This document shows positions 12,797 to 25,899 of a stretch of DNA of 64,000 bases, one piece after another. Every line of letters starts with the position of its first letter. Positions within the stretch are counted from its first letter, which is position 1. Origin of the DNA: Tipula vernalis. Its lineage: Eukaryota; Arthropoda; Insecta; Diptera; Tipulidae. Where the stretch lies: positions 66,886,789 through 66,950,788 of the forward strand of contig OY282558.1 of assembly GCA_958295665.1 (NCBI GenBank). The letters are read 5' to 3'. The notes under the pieces were generated by a model. The model did no database searches and was not told the DNA's origin. It saw nothing but the letters and a program-made list of their open reading frames with translations. The position numbers and the translations under genes are program-made.

Positions 12797-15700
12797 TCTG
12801 TGTATCCGCGACACACCAAACTCAGTGAAAAGGAGAAAATGAATATCTGCTATTTAGCATTCCCCGACTCAAATTCGGGATGTATGGGCGATACAAAATT
12901 TCATATACGTCTACGTGTGGCACCGGGCCATGAAAATACACATTTACGGTCGTGCCATCGTAAATTCAATCAAAACTGTATACCCGTACAAAAAGCGGAT
13001 GCCGGACATTACTGGGGCTTTGTATACTTTCGCCAAATCAAAGATAGTTCATTACCGCGAGGATATTTTCAAAAAAGTGTTGTCCTCCTTACACGTCTAC
13101 CATTTATAAATTTTTTCTATGAAGTTCTTTCGCTAGTCGCACCAATATATTTTGATAATGGTGATCCGGTGCTGGAGGTGGCATGTGACGATATATGCAA
13201 TTGGCCTGCACTATATACGGGCGAGACTGTAAATTTACAAATTTTAGGAACAATTTTTCAAACTTTTATTCCCTCGATAAATAATAAAATTAATCATTAT
13301 CTATTTAATGCGGAGAACGAGAATAGTAGTTTTAATGATTCGAGTGATGAGAATCTAGCAATGTCAAAACGTCCAGTAATGCCTCCCCATGTATTGTCAT
13401 CGATGCATGAGGTTGATATTTACAAAAGTTTATCGAGTGTTACGTCGCATATTCATTTATTGTGGGAATTAGTTTTAACAACCGAACCAATTGTTGTATT
13501 TGGTGCATCACCAACGGACTGCTCACTAATGGTGCAATCATTAATCAGGTGTGTATGTAAATTTGCATTTATTATTTTTAACTACAGTTTATACATTAAC
13601 TCTTCACTGATTCTGATTGTATGTGGACATGTGTGTATAATAAAAAAAATAAGTTGGGGGAGGCTTTCTGTGGTTAATATTCATGATTGGTACATACATA
13701 TTTTTGTTTATTTTAATAATTTTATTTTATAACGATAAGACGATATTTTTTTGAAAGCAAAATTATGTTATCGAGTAAATAGTAAATATGAAGAAAAACA
13801 ATAAATTGTAATTATAAAACAACTGTCAAGAATAAATAAGATTGGCGATGCCAAAATATTTGTATTTGGATTAGAAAAAAAGGCGTAGATATAATTTTGG
13901 ATATGAATGTTTACACGATTCAAACTGAGTTGAGAATGGAGATAAGAAATTTAAGTTCTGGATGTATTAATTAGGATTTGTGGTTTGAATTGTTAGTCTA
14001 AAACTAAAGCTAAGAATTCGATTTGGTTGTTTTAAGGACAAGGGTTTGAGGTTATCAATTTTAATTGGTAGTAAGGTTAGAGATAGTAAAATTAGTTGGT
14101 TGGTTGTCCGCAGCAAGAAATATGTAATTGGTTTTAAATTTATAATTATAATTTATTACATTTTGAAAATTCTATTTGGTCTAACCAGGTTAACAAGTGG
14201 CGGTAAGTATTTTTTTGCTTTTTAGGGTGAAAAATTTTAGCCAGAGACAAAGTCGTGGACAACATTTTCACCGAGAAAAGTAAAAAAAGTTACCCGTGTA
14301 GTATGGCCTAAAGTTTTTCTCACTACCAACCGAAAAATCTTGAATGTAGGATATTCGTAGCTTTTATATTAGAAAACAAAATTATGAAATTATGTTTCAT
14401 TATTGAGCATCTTTCAATAAAGACAAATGACGTAAATAACATAAATAAATAAAAATACGCGTATGTCAATGCAAATAATTTAATTCTTTATCATAGACTG
14501 AGCACGGAAAGTGGCTTGTAATGAATTTTTTTGTTCTTACATACGCTATAACGGATACTGAATTTAGTTTCCGTTATAGCTTACGTTTTATACGCAAGTA
14601 TCCTTAAGGTTATCGATCGTAAAGTGCAAGCAAGTGAAGAAGGAGGAATCATCTCAGCAACTCCACACCAACAACGGACGAACTTTTGTTTGGGAACCAA
14701 CAGTAATTCCACGACTTGGAACTTGAAGGCGAATTCAGGGGTTCAGATCTTAATCCAGAGCCCTGTACAAATTATATAATTTCTACTTCAGAATCATTTA
14801 AAAAAGAATTTCAATTTTATGAAAGAATGTAAAAATTTAATTGATTTCCAGAATTTTTAATTAATTTCCCGTGATCCTCCAGTCGGGGAAGCAACCCTCT
14901 TATCTGAAACATGCTTCACCAAAAAAACTGGTTCCAGATTAACATTGCCGAATAAAACCCAGTAATTGGGCGACTTCTCAGCATGCGTACTGGAAAGGGA
15001 GATCTGTGGACACGGGTCTGCATTCCCTGGTGCGAACAATTGAGAAATCAATCCACTCGAAAGAGTACTGTATGGTAGCCTTCCTCGATATAGAGGCCGC
15101 CTTTAACAATGTCAGGATGGAAGGAGTTCGGGAAGGACTGTCTTTCTTAGATGTGGACTACCCCTTAGGAAGGTTGATAAATCAGATGCTAGAATGCGGG
15201 ATTATTAACGCGGATATGGGGGAATCCACCATTAGGAGGCGAGTAGTTAGAGGAACTCCGCAAGGTGGTGTCCTATCACCTCTTCTATGGAACATAGTTA
15301 TCAATGGATTATTTTTGGAACTGGAGAGGGAGGGAATAGGGGTGATAGCGTATGCAGATGACGTAGCGATCGCGATCTCGGGGAAGTATCTAGGCACGAT
15401 TAAGGAAGTCATGCAACACGCGTTTGTAATCATTACAAAGTGGTATAAATCCATCGAAAAGAGAGCTGGTACTCTTCACCAAGAAATATAAAATTCCGGT
15501 AGTCGCCCCTCCTACCTTAAATGGCACGGTACTGGCCTTTACTGATGAGGCAAGGTTTCTGGGCATAATCTTGGACAGTAAGCTAAATTGGATGCCCAAT
15601 ATTTTAGAGAGATGTAGGAACGCCGTCGGTAGAAGATGAGGTCTACAACCAGAGCTGGTACACTAGCTCGTCACCGCTGTAGTCAGACCGATTCTGATGA

Positions 15701-18700
15701 ACGGGGTGAGTGTGTGGTGGCTAGCACTAAACAAAAAAACTTATAAGAATAAGATAGAGAAGGTACAGAGAACGGCCTGCTTGCTTATAAGCGGGGCACT
15801 GAGGGCAACCCCTACACATGCTCTGGGGGCTACACGACTCTGCCGTGTTTGAGTGGAAATGTCTTCAGACGGGCCACTCCACGATTGGCAGGTCGCTAAA
15901 GGCAGATGTGGAGAATAGTGATTACACGATACCGATTGTATGCTTTGAAAAACGTTTCCGGACTCTTCTCCCCTCAAGGGAATCCTGGGGGAACAGGTCA
16001 ATAACAGAAACTGGAAGTATACAATTCTATACTGATGGCTCCAAGCTAAACGCCAAAGTCGGAGCAGGAGTCTATTGTGACAAATTAAATGTGAATATAT
16101 CCGTTCGTCTTCCTGATCACTGCAGTGTTTACCAGGCGGAGGTGGTAGCGATTGAGGAGGTGCTGACTTGGTTGAAGCATAATGTCATATCCACAAGGGA
16201 TATAACAATATATGTGGACAGTCAGGCGGCAATCAAGTCGCTGGAATCAGTTTTTCTGACGCCCGTGGTGGCATTGAAGTGCCGCTCATCTCTTAACGAG
16301 ATGAGTGAGCATTTCAATATCCAGATAGTCTCGGTCCCCGGTCACTCGGGCGTACTGGGGAACTGCAGGGCGGACGAACTGGCAAGGCAATGTACAACTC
16401 TCCAAATGAAACCGGAAATTTATGCCCGGCGCTAGCTTATAGGAGGCATAAACATCTGGGGAAGTATAGTTTGGACGGCCTTATGGATCTCGAGAACTGC
16501 AATGTGCGAGATATCTTACGCTACATAAGTAGCTCAAAATAGTTGCAATGAAGGTGTAAGGAGAGTAGGATCCCTTGGTATCACCACGGACCGTCATCGG
16601 TCTAAGTGTGCGTTTTGGCAGCCACTCTAATCTAACCTAACATTGCCGAAAGGAACGCCACTTTATGAAGATATAGAGGAACACTTCCTGGTTTACTTAT
16701 CTGTCGGTCACCCAACTTACTGGCAGATGGATAAAAAAAAGTTCGTGATTTAATTGACTATTGTGTAATCGATTGCTACGATTTGTCTTCTGTAACAGTG
16801 AGTTCCAACGTTCTAATGAAAGGAACGCCGAACCAGCTTACAAACAAGCAAACTAATTGGAATCAATATAGGAGACTAGTCGAACAAAAGAACTTTTTAA
16901 ACTAACATACTTCCGAAAATAAAATACGTAGGTATGGTTTTGCTCATCTAACTGTAATATGAAAATAAATACATAAAAGAACGATCGCATAAAACCAATA
17001 GGACAAAAATTATAAATAACGGTTGGTGGAAGAGATGAAAGTTGTTTGATGTACAATATATTGTATAAGGCTGGGTTAAGTGAACTCTCGGCAAACCAGA
17101 GGACAGTCTATTTTTTGTGGAAGGTAACAAAAAATTTAAAAGGACAATGAACTCGAATCCACAGATTAGACCACAAACTGGAAATTGGGCGAGAAGTGAT
17201 AAAGAAAAAGCCTCAACCTATAAAGCATAATAAGAAAGTTAAGAATACAATTAAAAATTGCATATCAGAAAAATGCACAAGTATCAAGATTTTCGATATT
17301 TTATGGGACTTTCCGAGGTTTTTTAAGCTCATTATTCGAAATGTTGTAGACATCGATGTTATTCGAGATTTTCGATATTAGTCGAGTTTAACTTGGAATT
17401 GAATTTCGAGTGGGTATAACGGTCAAATAAATAAGCTTGCAGAGAAGAAATTCCCGAAATTCAAGGTTTTTCTGTATGTAGTTTTCCAGATTAGCTCAGC
17501 TTAATATCGAAGTTATTTTGGTAGGTTTTGCGAAAACTGCGGGTATTTTTTAGATTACTGATTTTTTAATTTTTCAAGACTATTCTATGATTTTAAGTTT
17601 AACCAAGTTTTTCTAAAATCAAAGTAAAAAAATATTGCAATTGTTTAATAGAAAATTAGGATGTTGCAAAATGAATGTGGTTTTTTCTCGGAAAATATAT
17701 AGCGGGCAGACAAATGTCTCAGATAAATATTGTTGGCTTCTTTAGCTCTTAAAACATGCTGTATTAAAAAAATTAAGTTGACCTTGAATAGGTAATTTCA
17801 AGGTCATCAAAAATGATTAACCCCTTCGAATCTAAACAAATTTTTCCTTAAACATTCTTTGGGTAAAAGAACAACCGTTTGCTATGAGGAGATGTCTCGC
17901 GCCAGTTCTGCAAATTATTGTCAAGCATATCGAATATTGGCTGCAAATATTTAAACGAATACTTTTACCAACTTTAGAATTTTTAGTTAAAGTTATTCCA
18001 AGACTCATCTATATTGCATAGCGATATATATGTACATAGTTCACAATTTTAAATTTCTTAAAGTCATATTAACTGTTTCTTAATACAATTCTTTATATTT
18101 GATCGTCAAGCATTTTTATTTTGTGTTATGTGATTACCTAACTTTAGGAATTACTTGTATTAAGAATTTTTTTAAATATGTTGAAGCAGGGTTTTTCATC
18201 AATTGACCAGTGAAACCCAAGAAATATGTTGCTGACATAATAATTGAGCTTGGTCTGAACCTTACGTCAGATTGTCCTATAGCAAATACTTACTAAACTC
18301 AATCTATCTTCAATGAATGTAAACAGATTGACGTCATTCGGATTAACGTACTTTGTTGTTGTTGCTGCGGTTGTATACAGCTGCTTATCAACTTATTTAT
18401 TCGACCGATTTGTGTTTATAAATAAATCAAAATGTTACAAATGAGCTGAAATGAAAATTGTAGGACTTCTGTGTGGACAACAAATATTTTTAACGACATA
18501 ATGAACGTAACAACACGTGATAATGGAATTTTCTCTGAGTAGACAGTCAAACGATATCTTCGACCATGTGACGTACACATTTTCTTTATTTTATTATAGA
18601 ATTATTGATTTGTTTGTAAACAGCTGATAAGCTATAAACCACATTAGTATATTTATTTTTTTTTTATGTACATACAAGGTTAATGGTTAATTGGTTAGCT

Positions 18701-19772
18701 TAATAGTAAATATGTTTTTATTTGTTTGATTTTCTAGTTTAATCGCTCCCCTGGAGTTCTGTGTCGAAAGTCGTCCATATTTCACAATACATGATAGTGA
18801 ATTCAAAGAGTTTACGCAAAGGAATCAAGGTCCTCCCGCCATTATACTTGGTGTAACCAATCCATTTTTTTCCAAAACTTTGCAGCATTGGCCGAACACA
18901 ATTCGCCTCCAAGACAACAGTATTACAAATAGTTTTAATGGGAATACACCAAAACTGAAAAAGGTAAAAGGTGCCACATCAAAACTCCTCTTGGATAAAG
19001 AGCCAGGTGTTTATACCCAGTACAAACCATTTTTGTCTAAAGATAAAGCAGTGATCAAAAAAATTATGCTCGGTGTAAAAACAAAACGTCCAATTGCGGT
19101 ACAATCGGCATTACTGCGACGCCATCTCCTAGAATTGACACAAAGTTTTATGATCCCATTGGAACGTTATATGGGCTCATTGATGCCCCTCCAAAAGGAT
19201 ATATCACCATTTAAGGCAGCACCCAAACCGCGACAATTTAAACAGGATGACTTTTTATCGACACTAGAAAATTCCGGGCCACAATTAACTTCGACACTGA
19301 AAGGTGATTGGGAGGGATTGTATAAAAAATTCTTCCGTTCACCAAATTTTAGAGGTTGGTATGAAAATCGGTATCACGAATTGTCGATGAAACTGCAAAC
19401 ACTTCAATTGGAGGCACTCTCCGATGCGGTAAGTTGATATCTGCAAAAAAATGATTTCACATTTTTCTAAAATAGGATAACATTTATTCCAAATAGGATC
19501 TTAAACAATGGGTACAGGGACGACAAGAAATTGAAATTGTTGACATGATACTAAAATTGCGGCAAAAATTAAAATTTTGTAATGATTATGATGATACAAT
19601 ATCGAATAGTAATGGTTCAACCTCAACATCAAGCGCTTCCACATTGAACGGACTTCGCAAGGAGACAAAGGAACAATTATTGCAGCATCTCGAAGATATG
19701 AAGCTGCTGCTGCCTGATGATTTAAAAAACATTTTAAATAATAGTAATTTGATGGCGGCAGCACCAACATGA
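12797..19772 (+). CDS. DENND6: DENN domain-containing protein 6 (3' three coding exons)
   Basis: DENND6 proteins act as guanine-nucleotide exchange factors for Rab14 in endosomal recycling (family knowledge). Three exons are supported: 12797-13548 (acceptor TTTCAG, donor CAG|GTGTGT, phase 2), 18738-19428 (acceptor TTCTAG, donor GCG|GTAAGT, phase 0) and 19497-19772 (acceptor AATAG, stop TGA). The frames join cleanly. Family-typical stretches are EKMNICYLAFPDSNSG and RGYFQKSVVLLTRLPF in the first exon. The second has RPYFTIHDSEFKE and VTNPFFSKTLQHWP, starting upstream at 18738, and the last opens with DLKQWVQGRQEIE. The N-terminal exon of about 60 residues is not visible in the 12.8 kb upstream, so the gene starts farther away or in an unrecognised exon. 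The 5.2-kb intron between the first two exons hosts nested retroelements. The last exon has a Ser/Thr/Asn-rich low-complexity insert. Confidence 0.93.
13549..14875. other. DENND6 intron, left part
   Basis: Intronic AT-rich sequence. No further gene or RNA feature is recognised. A short inverted pair (GCTATAACGG..A near 14545 and CCGTTATAGC near 14572) can form a hairpin. Confidence 0.5.
14941..14952 (+). repeat. Left target-site duplication of the nested retrotransposon
   Basis: AACATTGCCGAA, identical to 16639-16650. The preceding T also matches, so the duplication is 12-13 bp. Confidence 0.92.
14953..16638 (+). mobile_element. LOA/I-type non-LTR retrotransposon, 5'-truncated, with RT and RNase H
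   Basis: The element is 5'-truncated inside the reverse transcriptase. Visible are VAFLDIEAAFNNV (about 15075), RGTPQGGVLSPLLWN (about 15250) and the catalytic IAYADDVAIA (about 15345). After frame changes the open stretch 15818-16435 carries an RNase H domain: FYTDGSKLNAKVGAG (Asp), an EVVAIEE Glu, YVDSQAAI (Asp) and VPGHSGVLGNCRADELA. The 3' end at 16638 is ATCTAACCT. A 12-bp target duplication (AACATTGCCGAA) lies on both sides at 14941-14952 and 16639-16650. RT followed by RNase H fits the I/LOA/R1 groups; LOA is my preferred call but the clade is not certain. Same family as 21677-23745. Confidence 0.9.
16639..16650 (+). repeat. Right target-site duplication of the nested retrotransposon
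   Basis: Second copy of AACATTGCCGAA, directly after the 3' end of the inner element; the interrupted Jockey reading frame resumes here. Confidence 0.92.
17236..18737. other. DENND6 intron, right part
   Basis: AT-rich intronic sequence with no recognised gene. The stretch 17780-17885 resembles 9310-9440. The intron ends at the acceptor TTTTCTAG (18730-18737). Confidence 0.5.
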
Positions 19773-20294
19773 TATTTTTAGAATTTTTTTTTTACCGTAA
19801 TTTTATGTTTTATATAAATTTATTTTATTTTATTATTATTTGTTTGGTTTAATTCATAAACAACTAAATTTTTTAATTTAGTTTTTCTCATTTTATTTTT
19901 CTAAAATATGTATCTTGTAAATATTGTAAATTTGTTTATGTTGTATTTTTTATATAAAAAAAAACATTTCTTTTTTGTTTAATGTCAATTTGTTTGGATT
20001 TTTTTTTTGTGTTGTGTTGTGTCCAGTAATTGGTGCAGTTTTTAACCCGTGTTTAACTTTACATTGCGGTAAAAACCAATTGTCGCAATCCTGGAACCCA
20101 GTTTAAGTCCTATCATACCAAATCATCTCCAGCGGCCGGTTGGTTGTTGGACCACAACTAGTGCTAAATCTTTCGAGTTACTACTGATTACTCATTTTCC
20201 AGTACTCCGAACTTGTGGCTGAAATGCCGAGTGCTATTAGGGATCAGGCGTTGAAAGTCTAATAATAAGCAGAATGAAGATAGTGTGGCCAATT
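19773..20294. other. DENND6 3' untranslated region and downstream spacer
   Basis: T-rich and A-rich sequence follows the stop codon. No perfect AATAAA was found close to the stop; ATATAAA variants occur near 19811 and 19952. Nothing else is recognised. Confidence 0.5.
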
Positions 20295-21676
20295 AATTAA
20301 TTTATTTTTTTATTCATTTATTTTCATGTATCACCTACAGTGATCTCAAACGGCAATACAAACATGGGCTCTCAAAATTGCTTCCGAAAGACCGTAATTT
20401 GTTGATACAAGGTTGACGAGTAATAGTCCATCGCGTGGACGCATTTGACGTGCTGGAGCGTAAAGATTTAAGCGTGCAAGCAGCTCGGTACAATCGATTC
20501 GAGAACTGAAAATATCCCTAATGAACAATATAGATGCTACAAGACGTCGACAATCTAACCGGTGCAGGTTCAACAGGTTACATCGATCTTGTTAGGGTGG
20601 AAGAACATATTCAACAGACCGTGCAGACGGTAGACATCGAAATGCGTTTAAAAAAAACTGCTTCTGAACACTCTATTCTATCCGAATGACAGTTTTAAGA
20701 AGGTGACCACAACCGCGATGCATATTCCAAAATAGAACGAACAACAGAAACGTACAGTGATCATTGTCTTATGTATAAAATGATATTAATATATCTGCTG
20801 AATCTGGTGTTATATGTCTGATGATCCACTCTGTCAACATCCTCATTACACAGACGATACTGATGGAATAGAGGTAGCCGGATACGATAAAATGAAAGAG
20901 TCTTACACTTACTCACGTTGAGACCCAGTCTATTACTAATTGACCAACTATAAAATCTGTTCACATCATCTTGCAGCTGTACGCAAATGGACACGCTATT
21001 AACCCAGGGGCAGCTGGTAAACTCGAAGCAGTAAACAATATCGTTGATAAAAATAATAATGGGCCAATATGACTACCTTGAGGTACGCCGGATGTCGCGC
21101 GAAATAGCTGGGAACTAGAATCGAAAATCCTAACGGATTGCCAGTAGTCAGAAAGGTAAGAACGCAACCATTCAATTGTGATGAACTGACAATTTATGTT
21201 CTTTAATTTGGTGATAACGAGCGAGTGGTCGATCTTACCAAAAGCTTTCGCAAATTCAGTATAAACAACGTCCAGTTACTGTCTGGAGTTCAAACAGCTA
21301 AATAATTTGCCACAAAAAGAAACCAGATTAGTCACGGTGGATCTGCCTGGATAAAACCCGTGCTGAGCAGAAGAAATTAATGATTTAGTATGGAAAACCA
21401 AGACCCTGTGAATCATAGATTCAAACAGCTTAGGTATGATGGAAAGAATGGCAATCCTCCGAAAGTTACTTAATTCGTTTCTTGTACCCGCCTTAAAAAT
21501 GGGATGGAGGCAGGAAATTTTCCAAGCCTCTGGAAAAAAACCACTACGTAAGCTTTCATTAAACATGAAGGTAATTGGACGGGACAAACTCTCGGCACAA
21601 TGCTTAATAAGGATCGGAGGAACACCATCATGACCAGCGTCCTTATTAACATCAAAATTAAGCAAGCAACCACGAA
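20295..21676 (-). mobile_element. Jockey-like non-LTR retrotransposon, 3' portion
   Basis: Minus-strand reverse transcriptase pieces run in order: DAGHDGVPPILIKHC (about 21640), LHPIFKAGTRNELSNFRRIAI (about 21500), SAQHGFYPGRSTVTNL (about 21370), SGVPQGSHIGPLLF (about 21085) and LQDDVNRFYSWSISNRLGLN (about 20970). The C-terminal block is RLVASILFIRDIFSSRIDCTELL (20346-20573). Frameshifts separate the pieces and the YADD box is degraded (AYSCKMM). The minus-strand 3' end at about 20295-20330 is rich in AATAAA-like repeats, as in a poly(A)-type tail. Its 5' end abuts the oppositely oriented element starting at about 21677. Confidence 0.88.
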
Positions 21677-23745
21677 ATATTGTTAATTAATAGCTTTAAG
21701 CCATACAAGTCGGCTGGACCTGATAGCATTATTGCTGCGGATGTTCAGCAGGCGATTGACTTGGATTTACCCTGGTTGGAAGTTATCTTCAGAGGCAGCC
21801 TGGAACTTTGTCACATTCCCACTAAATTGATTGAGGTAAACGTAATATTTTATCAAAGGCGAGAAAAAGCTCTCAGTGCAATTCCAAAGACGTTAGACCT
21901 ATAAGCTTATGCTCTTTTCTTTTAAAGATACTAGAAAGACAAATAGAAGCTTACTCAACATGCGTACTGTATAAGGGAGATCGGTAGAAACCGCTCTACA
22001 CTCCCTTATTCGTCCTTTTGAGAAATCCCTAGAATTTAAGGAATACTCCTTGTTAACCTTTCTGGATATAGAAGGGGCCTTCAGCAAAGTTAAACCGGTG
22101 GCAATAACCAGAGGTCCGTCGAGTCTGGGTGTGAATGAATCGGTCGTTGGCTGAATAGATCAAATGGTAAGAGACAGTATCGTGAAGGCTAAGCTTGGGA
22201 GTCTTCCATTGGCAGATTTGCATGCGTGGACACACCGCAAGGTGAATCTTCTTCCCCTTCTTTGGAACTTGGTTCTTAATGACCTATTACTGGACATGAA
22301 GGAGCAATGCTTTAGGGTGGTTGCTTATGCAGATGACTGTGCTATTGGTGTATATGGTAAGTATATATGTACTTTAAGAGGTCACATGTGTCTTTCTTTC
22401 TAAATGGGCCAACAGTTGTGAACTAAATGTTAATCCACGTAAAATTGAGATGGTTCTCTTCTCTAGGAAATATAAACTTTCTCATATTGATCCTCTTACT
22501 TTAAATGGTACTAGATTGACCCTTACTAGCTGACCGGTACTAGCTGGAAGCCTAATATTTTAGAAAGGGTAAAGAAAACTACTATAGCGCTATAGTCCTG
22601 TAAAAACGCGATTGGAAAAAGATGGGATCTTGAATCCAACATCGTATACTGGCTCTATACCTCATTATAAGGTACAAACTATTATATGGAATTGTTGTTT
22701 GGTGGCTAGCCTTAAATAGTATGGCTATTCAAAAGTTGCTGACGAAAATTCAGAGAACTTCCACCTTCCATCACCTTGAGGAAAGGTTTCTTAGTGTATT
22801 CCCTGCAGAGAGGCTGAGTGAAGAGATGTTGAACCTTGAAGCTTTGAACTTCTTCACGGATGGTAGGGTTAGTGGTGGTATTTTCTGTGAAAAATTCAAT
22901 ATGAACCTCTCTTTTTGCCTCCGACTATTGCAGCGTTTTTCAGGCTGAATTAGGTAATCGTAATACTAGAGGCCGTGTATGTAAAGTCCGGATGATATTA
23001 AAACGCTACGATCTTATTTGTTTACGTCGAAGATAGCCCAGAGCCGTCTATCATTTCTTAACGAGATGGAAGATCGGGTCAACATCCACTTAATGTGGGT
23101 ATAAGGGCACTTCAATGTTGCGGGGTAATGTAAAGGCAAGATGAACTCGCTGGTTGGGCTACAAATTGCCTCACTTTTCCAATTAAGATAAATGTTGAAA
23201 TTCCGCTCGCTATATGCAAACTCTTACTTCAGGAAGAAGCTAGGAGAGCAGCGAACTATATGTTGTCCAGTACCTCGTGTGTTTTATAACTAGGCAGATT
23301 TGGCCAAAACTAGATGAGGTAAGAACTTGTGGAACATAATAAATAATTGAACACACCAATTGAAGTTAATATTTCACTTTCACACATGCGTTCGCCGCCA
23401 CAAACTGGACAGCTGTTAACAGTTCGGCGTTGCAACATTAGTATTGTATTGGGGTTGTTACAGGACACTGTCTCATAGGTAAGCATGCCCGGAGACTAGG
23501 AGTCTTCTCGAGGGATTACTGTAGAAGCTGCGAGAATGTAGGAAAGGAAGAGTGCTCGACTTACTTTGCATCTGTCCCTGTCTAGCGCAAGACAGATAGA
23601 CATTTTTAGGAGCTCCTCTCCTCATCGACCTGGCGGAACTCAATGGGATTAACGTCAGGTCTATTCACGTCAGGTGGTATGGTTACGAACCATTTTTCTG
23701 TATATGCCGGCCACTAACCTTCCCTAAGTTTTAGATTTTATGTTA
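21677..23745 (+). mobile_element. LOA-type non-LTR retrotransposon, second decayed copy
   Basis: Plus-strand pieces in order: FKPYKSAGPDSIIAADVQQ (about 21690) and LDLPWLEVIFRG start the RT. A QHAY..GRS-like region lies near 21955, then TFLDIEGAFS near 22060 and VVAYADDCAIGVYGKYI near 22320 (YADD). A remnant RNase H start, LNFFTDGRVSGGIF, is near 22850. Order and wording match the element at 14953-16638. The copy has many frameshifts and stops. The 3' boundary is set only approximately by loss of similarity. Confidence 0.85.
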
Positions 23746-24099
23746 CGTTTCTTCTTTAACTAAATATGTTTAGTGGTTTGTTTAGGCCACTGCAAACTAT
23801 AGAGCGATATAGTTGGCATTTTTTTAAGACTAGGACATTCAATTTTATTTGAGAAATAGCCATTGCAATTCAGGCCTTATAATGTTGGGAAATTTATACG
23901 ACAAAAGATTTATGGCAATACGAACTTACATCTAACAATTACTGGGATTTGTCCTGTAATCCTCAACTGTGTACCTCTACGAGGTTCCGGGGAGACAATG
24001 AAGTGGTAACATCTACAAAATGAAATAAAAATCTACTACACGGTAAATCACAGTGCAATTGTGTAGATACGGCTTGAGGAAAGGCATCCCAGAGCATGT
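23746..24099. other. Spacer between decayed retroelements
   Basis: No feature recognised; probably further decayed repeat sequence. Confidence 0.4.
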
Positions 24100-25880
24100 A
24101 TAATCCTTGAGCATATTACAAGTAATATTAGGGGTCAGCAATATCAAAGATGGTATTATGAAACTAGCCAACAACAAGATTTGGACTTCTTTTTCAATAA
24201 TGAGAAGTCGTCCAATGCTGGTCTGGTAGCTTCACTTGCACAAAACGCATCTACAGAATAATAACTTTTGACGTAGAAGCAAATGAAACGATTTAAAATA
24301 TTAAGGGGCAATCGTTAAACAATAGCTTACAACAAGAGGTGCTTTCGTTGAAGTAACTGGATGTGGTATCTTCGTTATTAACGAAAGAGACCAGCTAAGC
24401 ACCTATAACCACAATGGTGAATCGAATTTTTACTTAACATTAACGAATATGGTCTTTTGAGAAGAGTACCAAATTGTCTTTACACTAAGCAAATGCTCTT
24501 CTCAAAAAAGAGGTGACCTTCGGATAAGGTACCTCATTAAGCAGTCTAACATACAAACTGGGAAAAATTTAGCAGCCTGCAGATTAGTATCTGTAAATAA
24601 TGTTAACAGAGTTGAGCGTAAAATAACGAACGTATCTACAAAAGTTAAATTGCCATTGATGGACTAAAGATCTAACCACCAAAAGGAAACAAGTTCATCG
24701 GCTAAGAAAGTTTCATCAAATAGAAGGGGATCCGGAAATAAGAACAAATAAGAAGCTTAGCTATGCGACAGAGTAGAGTGGAGTAGTTTATAATCGATCA
24801 AGGAAATGCGGAACCCTATATTTTCGTACACAAATCCAGTACGTGGAAGCTTAAAACTTTGGAGATACTTAGTACCTTGTTAAGTACTGATGGCGCTTCG
24901 CGTCTTTTCGGGAGGTCACCACTCAATGTTTACTTAACATTCTGCAACTTGATGAAGGAGTTTGTCCGGGAACAAAGATACAGTGCACCAGTCATAACCT
25001 GTATATAACTATTTAATAGTGACGAAACAACGTCGGTAGTTATGTCAAAGAGACGAGTAACTAGGAGTCTGAATAAAGGTATCTTCCCTTAGCTTAGAAA
25101 AAAGGCAAAGCCATTATCATTAGAAAAGGCGGCGGCCGAGATCAAATTGACCCAAAAGCTACTGATTACTGGACGGTTATTGGATTCATTTCAAGATACT
25201 GTAACAAACAGTTCGGGTTCAGACAGTCACGCTCCACACAGAACGCGGGGTGGCCTTAGCTTTTGATACTCCTTGGTGGTCTAATATAATGAAGGAATTA
25301 AAGAGGATTAATTGCCTTCGAATCTTTACTCTATAATCAATCCTAATAGTTTAAATAAGCTTTATCTTAGGACCACCCCTTTGGAATTTACTATTCAAGA
25401 GCAGTATGATTAACGCAATTGAAGAAGCTTTTGCAGATGATATAGTAAGGTTTTTGCTGGAAATTCAAGGCAACCTAAAGCACAGAGCTCTCCATTTTAA
25501 CTACATCAAAACTATTTTGATCGAACTTAAAGGTACACTCTACAATATAAGACTACCTTTGGTGTCAGTTAATACCACCTCTGTGTCACTTCTCACATCA
25601 AGAAGGTATGTATACCAAAGCAGGATTTGAGAAAAAAGTATTTGCACTGAAGAGATAATTCAAGAGACGCTTGAGGACTAAAGCAAGACACTCACTCTAT
25701 GATATATGAAGGTCTTGTTGTAGCGTCCATGACATATACTTGTGCTGGGTATGCTGGCTGAATCAATTGGCACCACCGCAGAACACTAGACAGTGCCCAA
25801 AGGGGAATATTAAGGGGTGACAGAACGGTGTCACGACGAAATAAGAGAATGCGAAAACTGGCGAGGCACGTCCCTCCTCA
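24100..25880 (+). mobile_element. Decayed R1/LOA-like non-LTR retrotransposon
   Basis: The plus strand reads, with many frame changes, as a reverse transcriptase: FGFRQSRSTQNA (about 25215), FDTPWWSNIMKELKRINC (about 25265), a GPPLWNLLF-like block (about 25370) and AFADDIVRFLLE (about 25430, FADD in place of YADD). A downstream MIYEGLVVASMTYTCAG and WHHRRTLDSAQRGILRG (about 25700-25815) is the linker usual after R1-type RTs. Boundaries are not visible. Confidence 0.7.
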
Positions 25881-25899
25881 ACAGCAGAAAAAAAGTATT

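Larger units (their letters stand above)
14876..17235 (+). mobile_element. Jockey-clade non-LTR retrotransposon fragment, interrupted
   Basis: With the inner element (14953-16650) removed, the plus strand reads through the C-terminal part of a Jockey endonuclease: LPKGTPLYEDIEEHF, then GHPTYWQMDKK and, after a one-base frameshift, VRDLIDYCVIDCYDLSS. Next come LTNKQTNWNQYRRLVE, and near 17115-17210 the linker LWKVTKNLK and NWARSDKEKAST that precede Jockey reverse transcriptases. Frameshifts and stops are frequent, so it is dead. The fact that the reading frame is restored when the inner element and one target copy are removed is direct evidence for nesting. The 5' and 3' ends are not clear. 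Confidence 0.85.

Noticed and set aside
13549..13732. Continuation of the DENND6 exon to a stop at 13732
   Set aside because: A strong donor (CAG|GTGTGT) at 13548 and exact phase match to 18738 show this is intron read-through.
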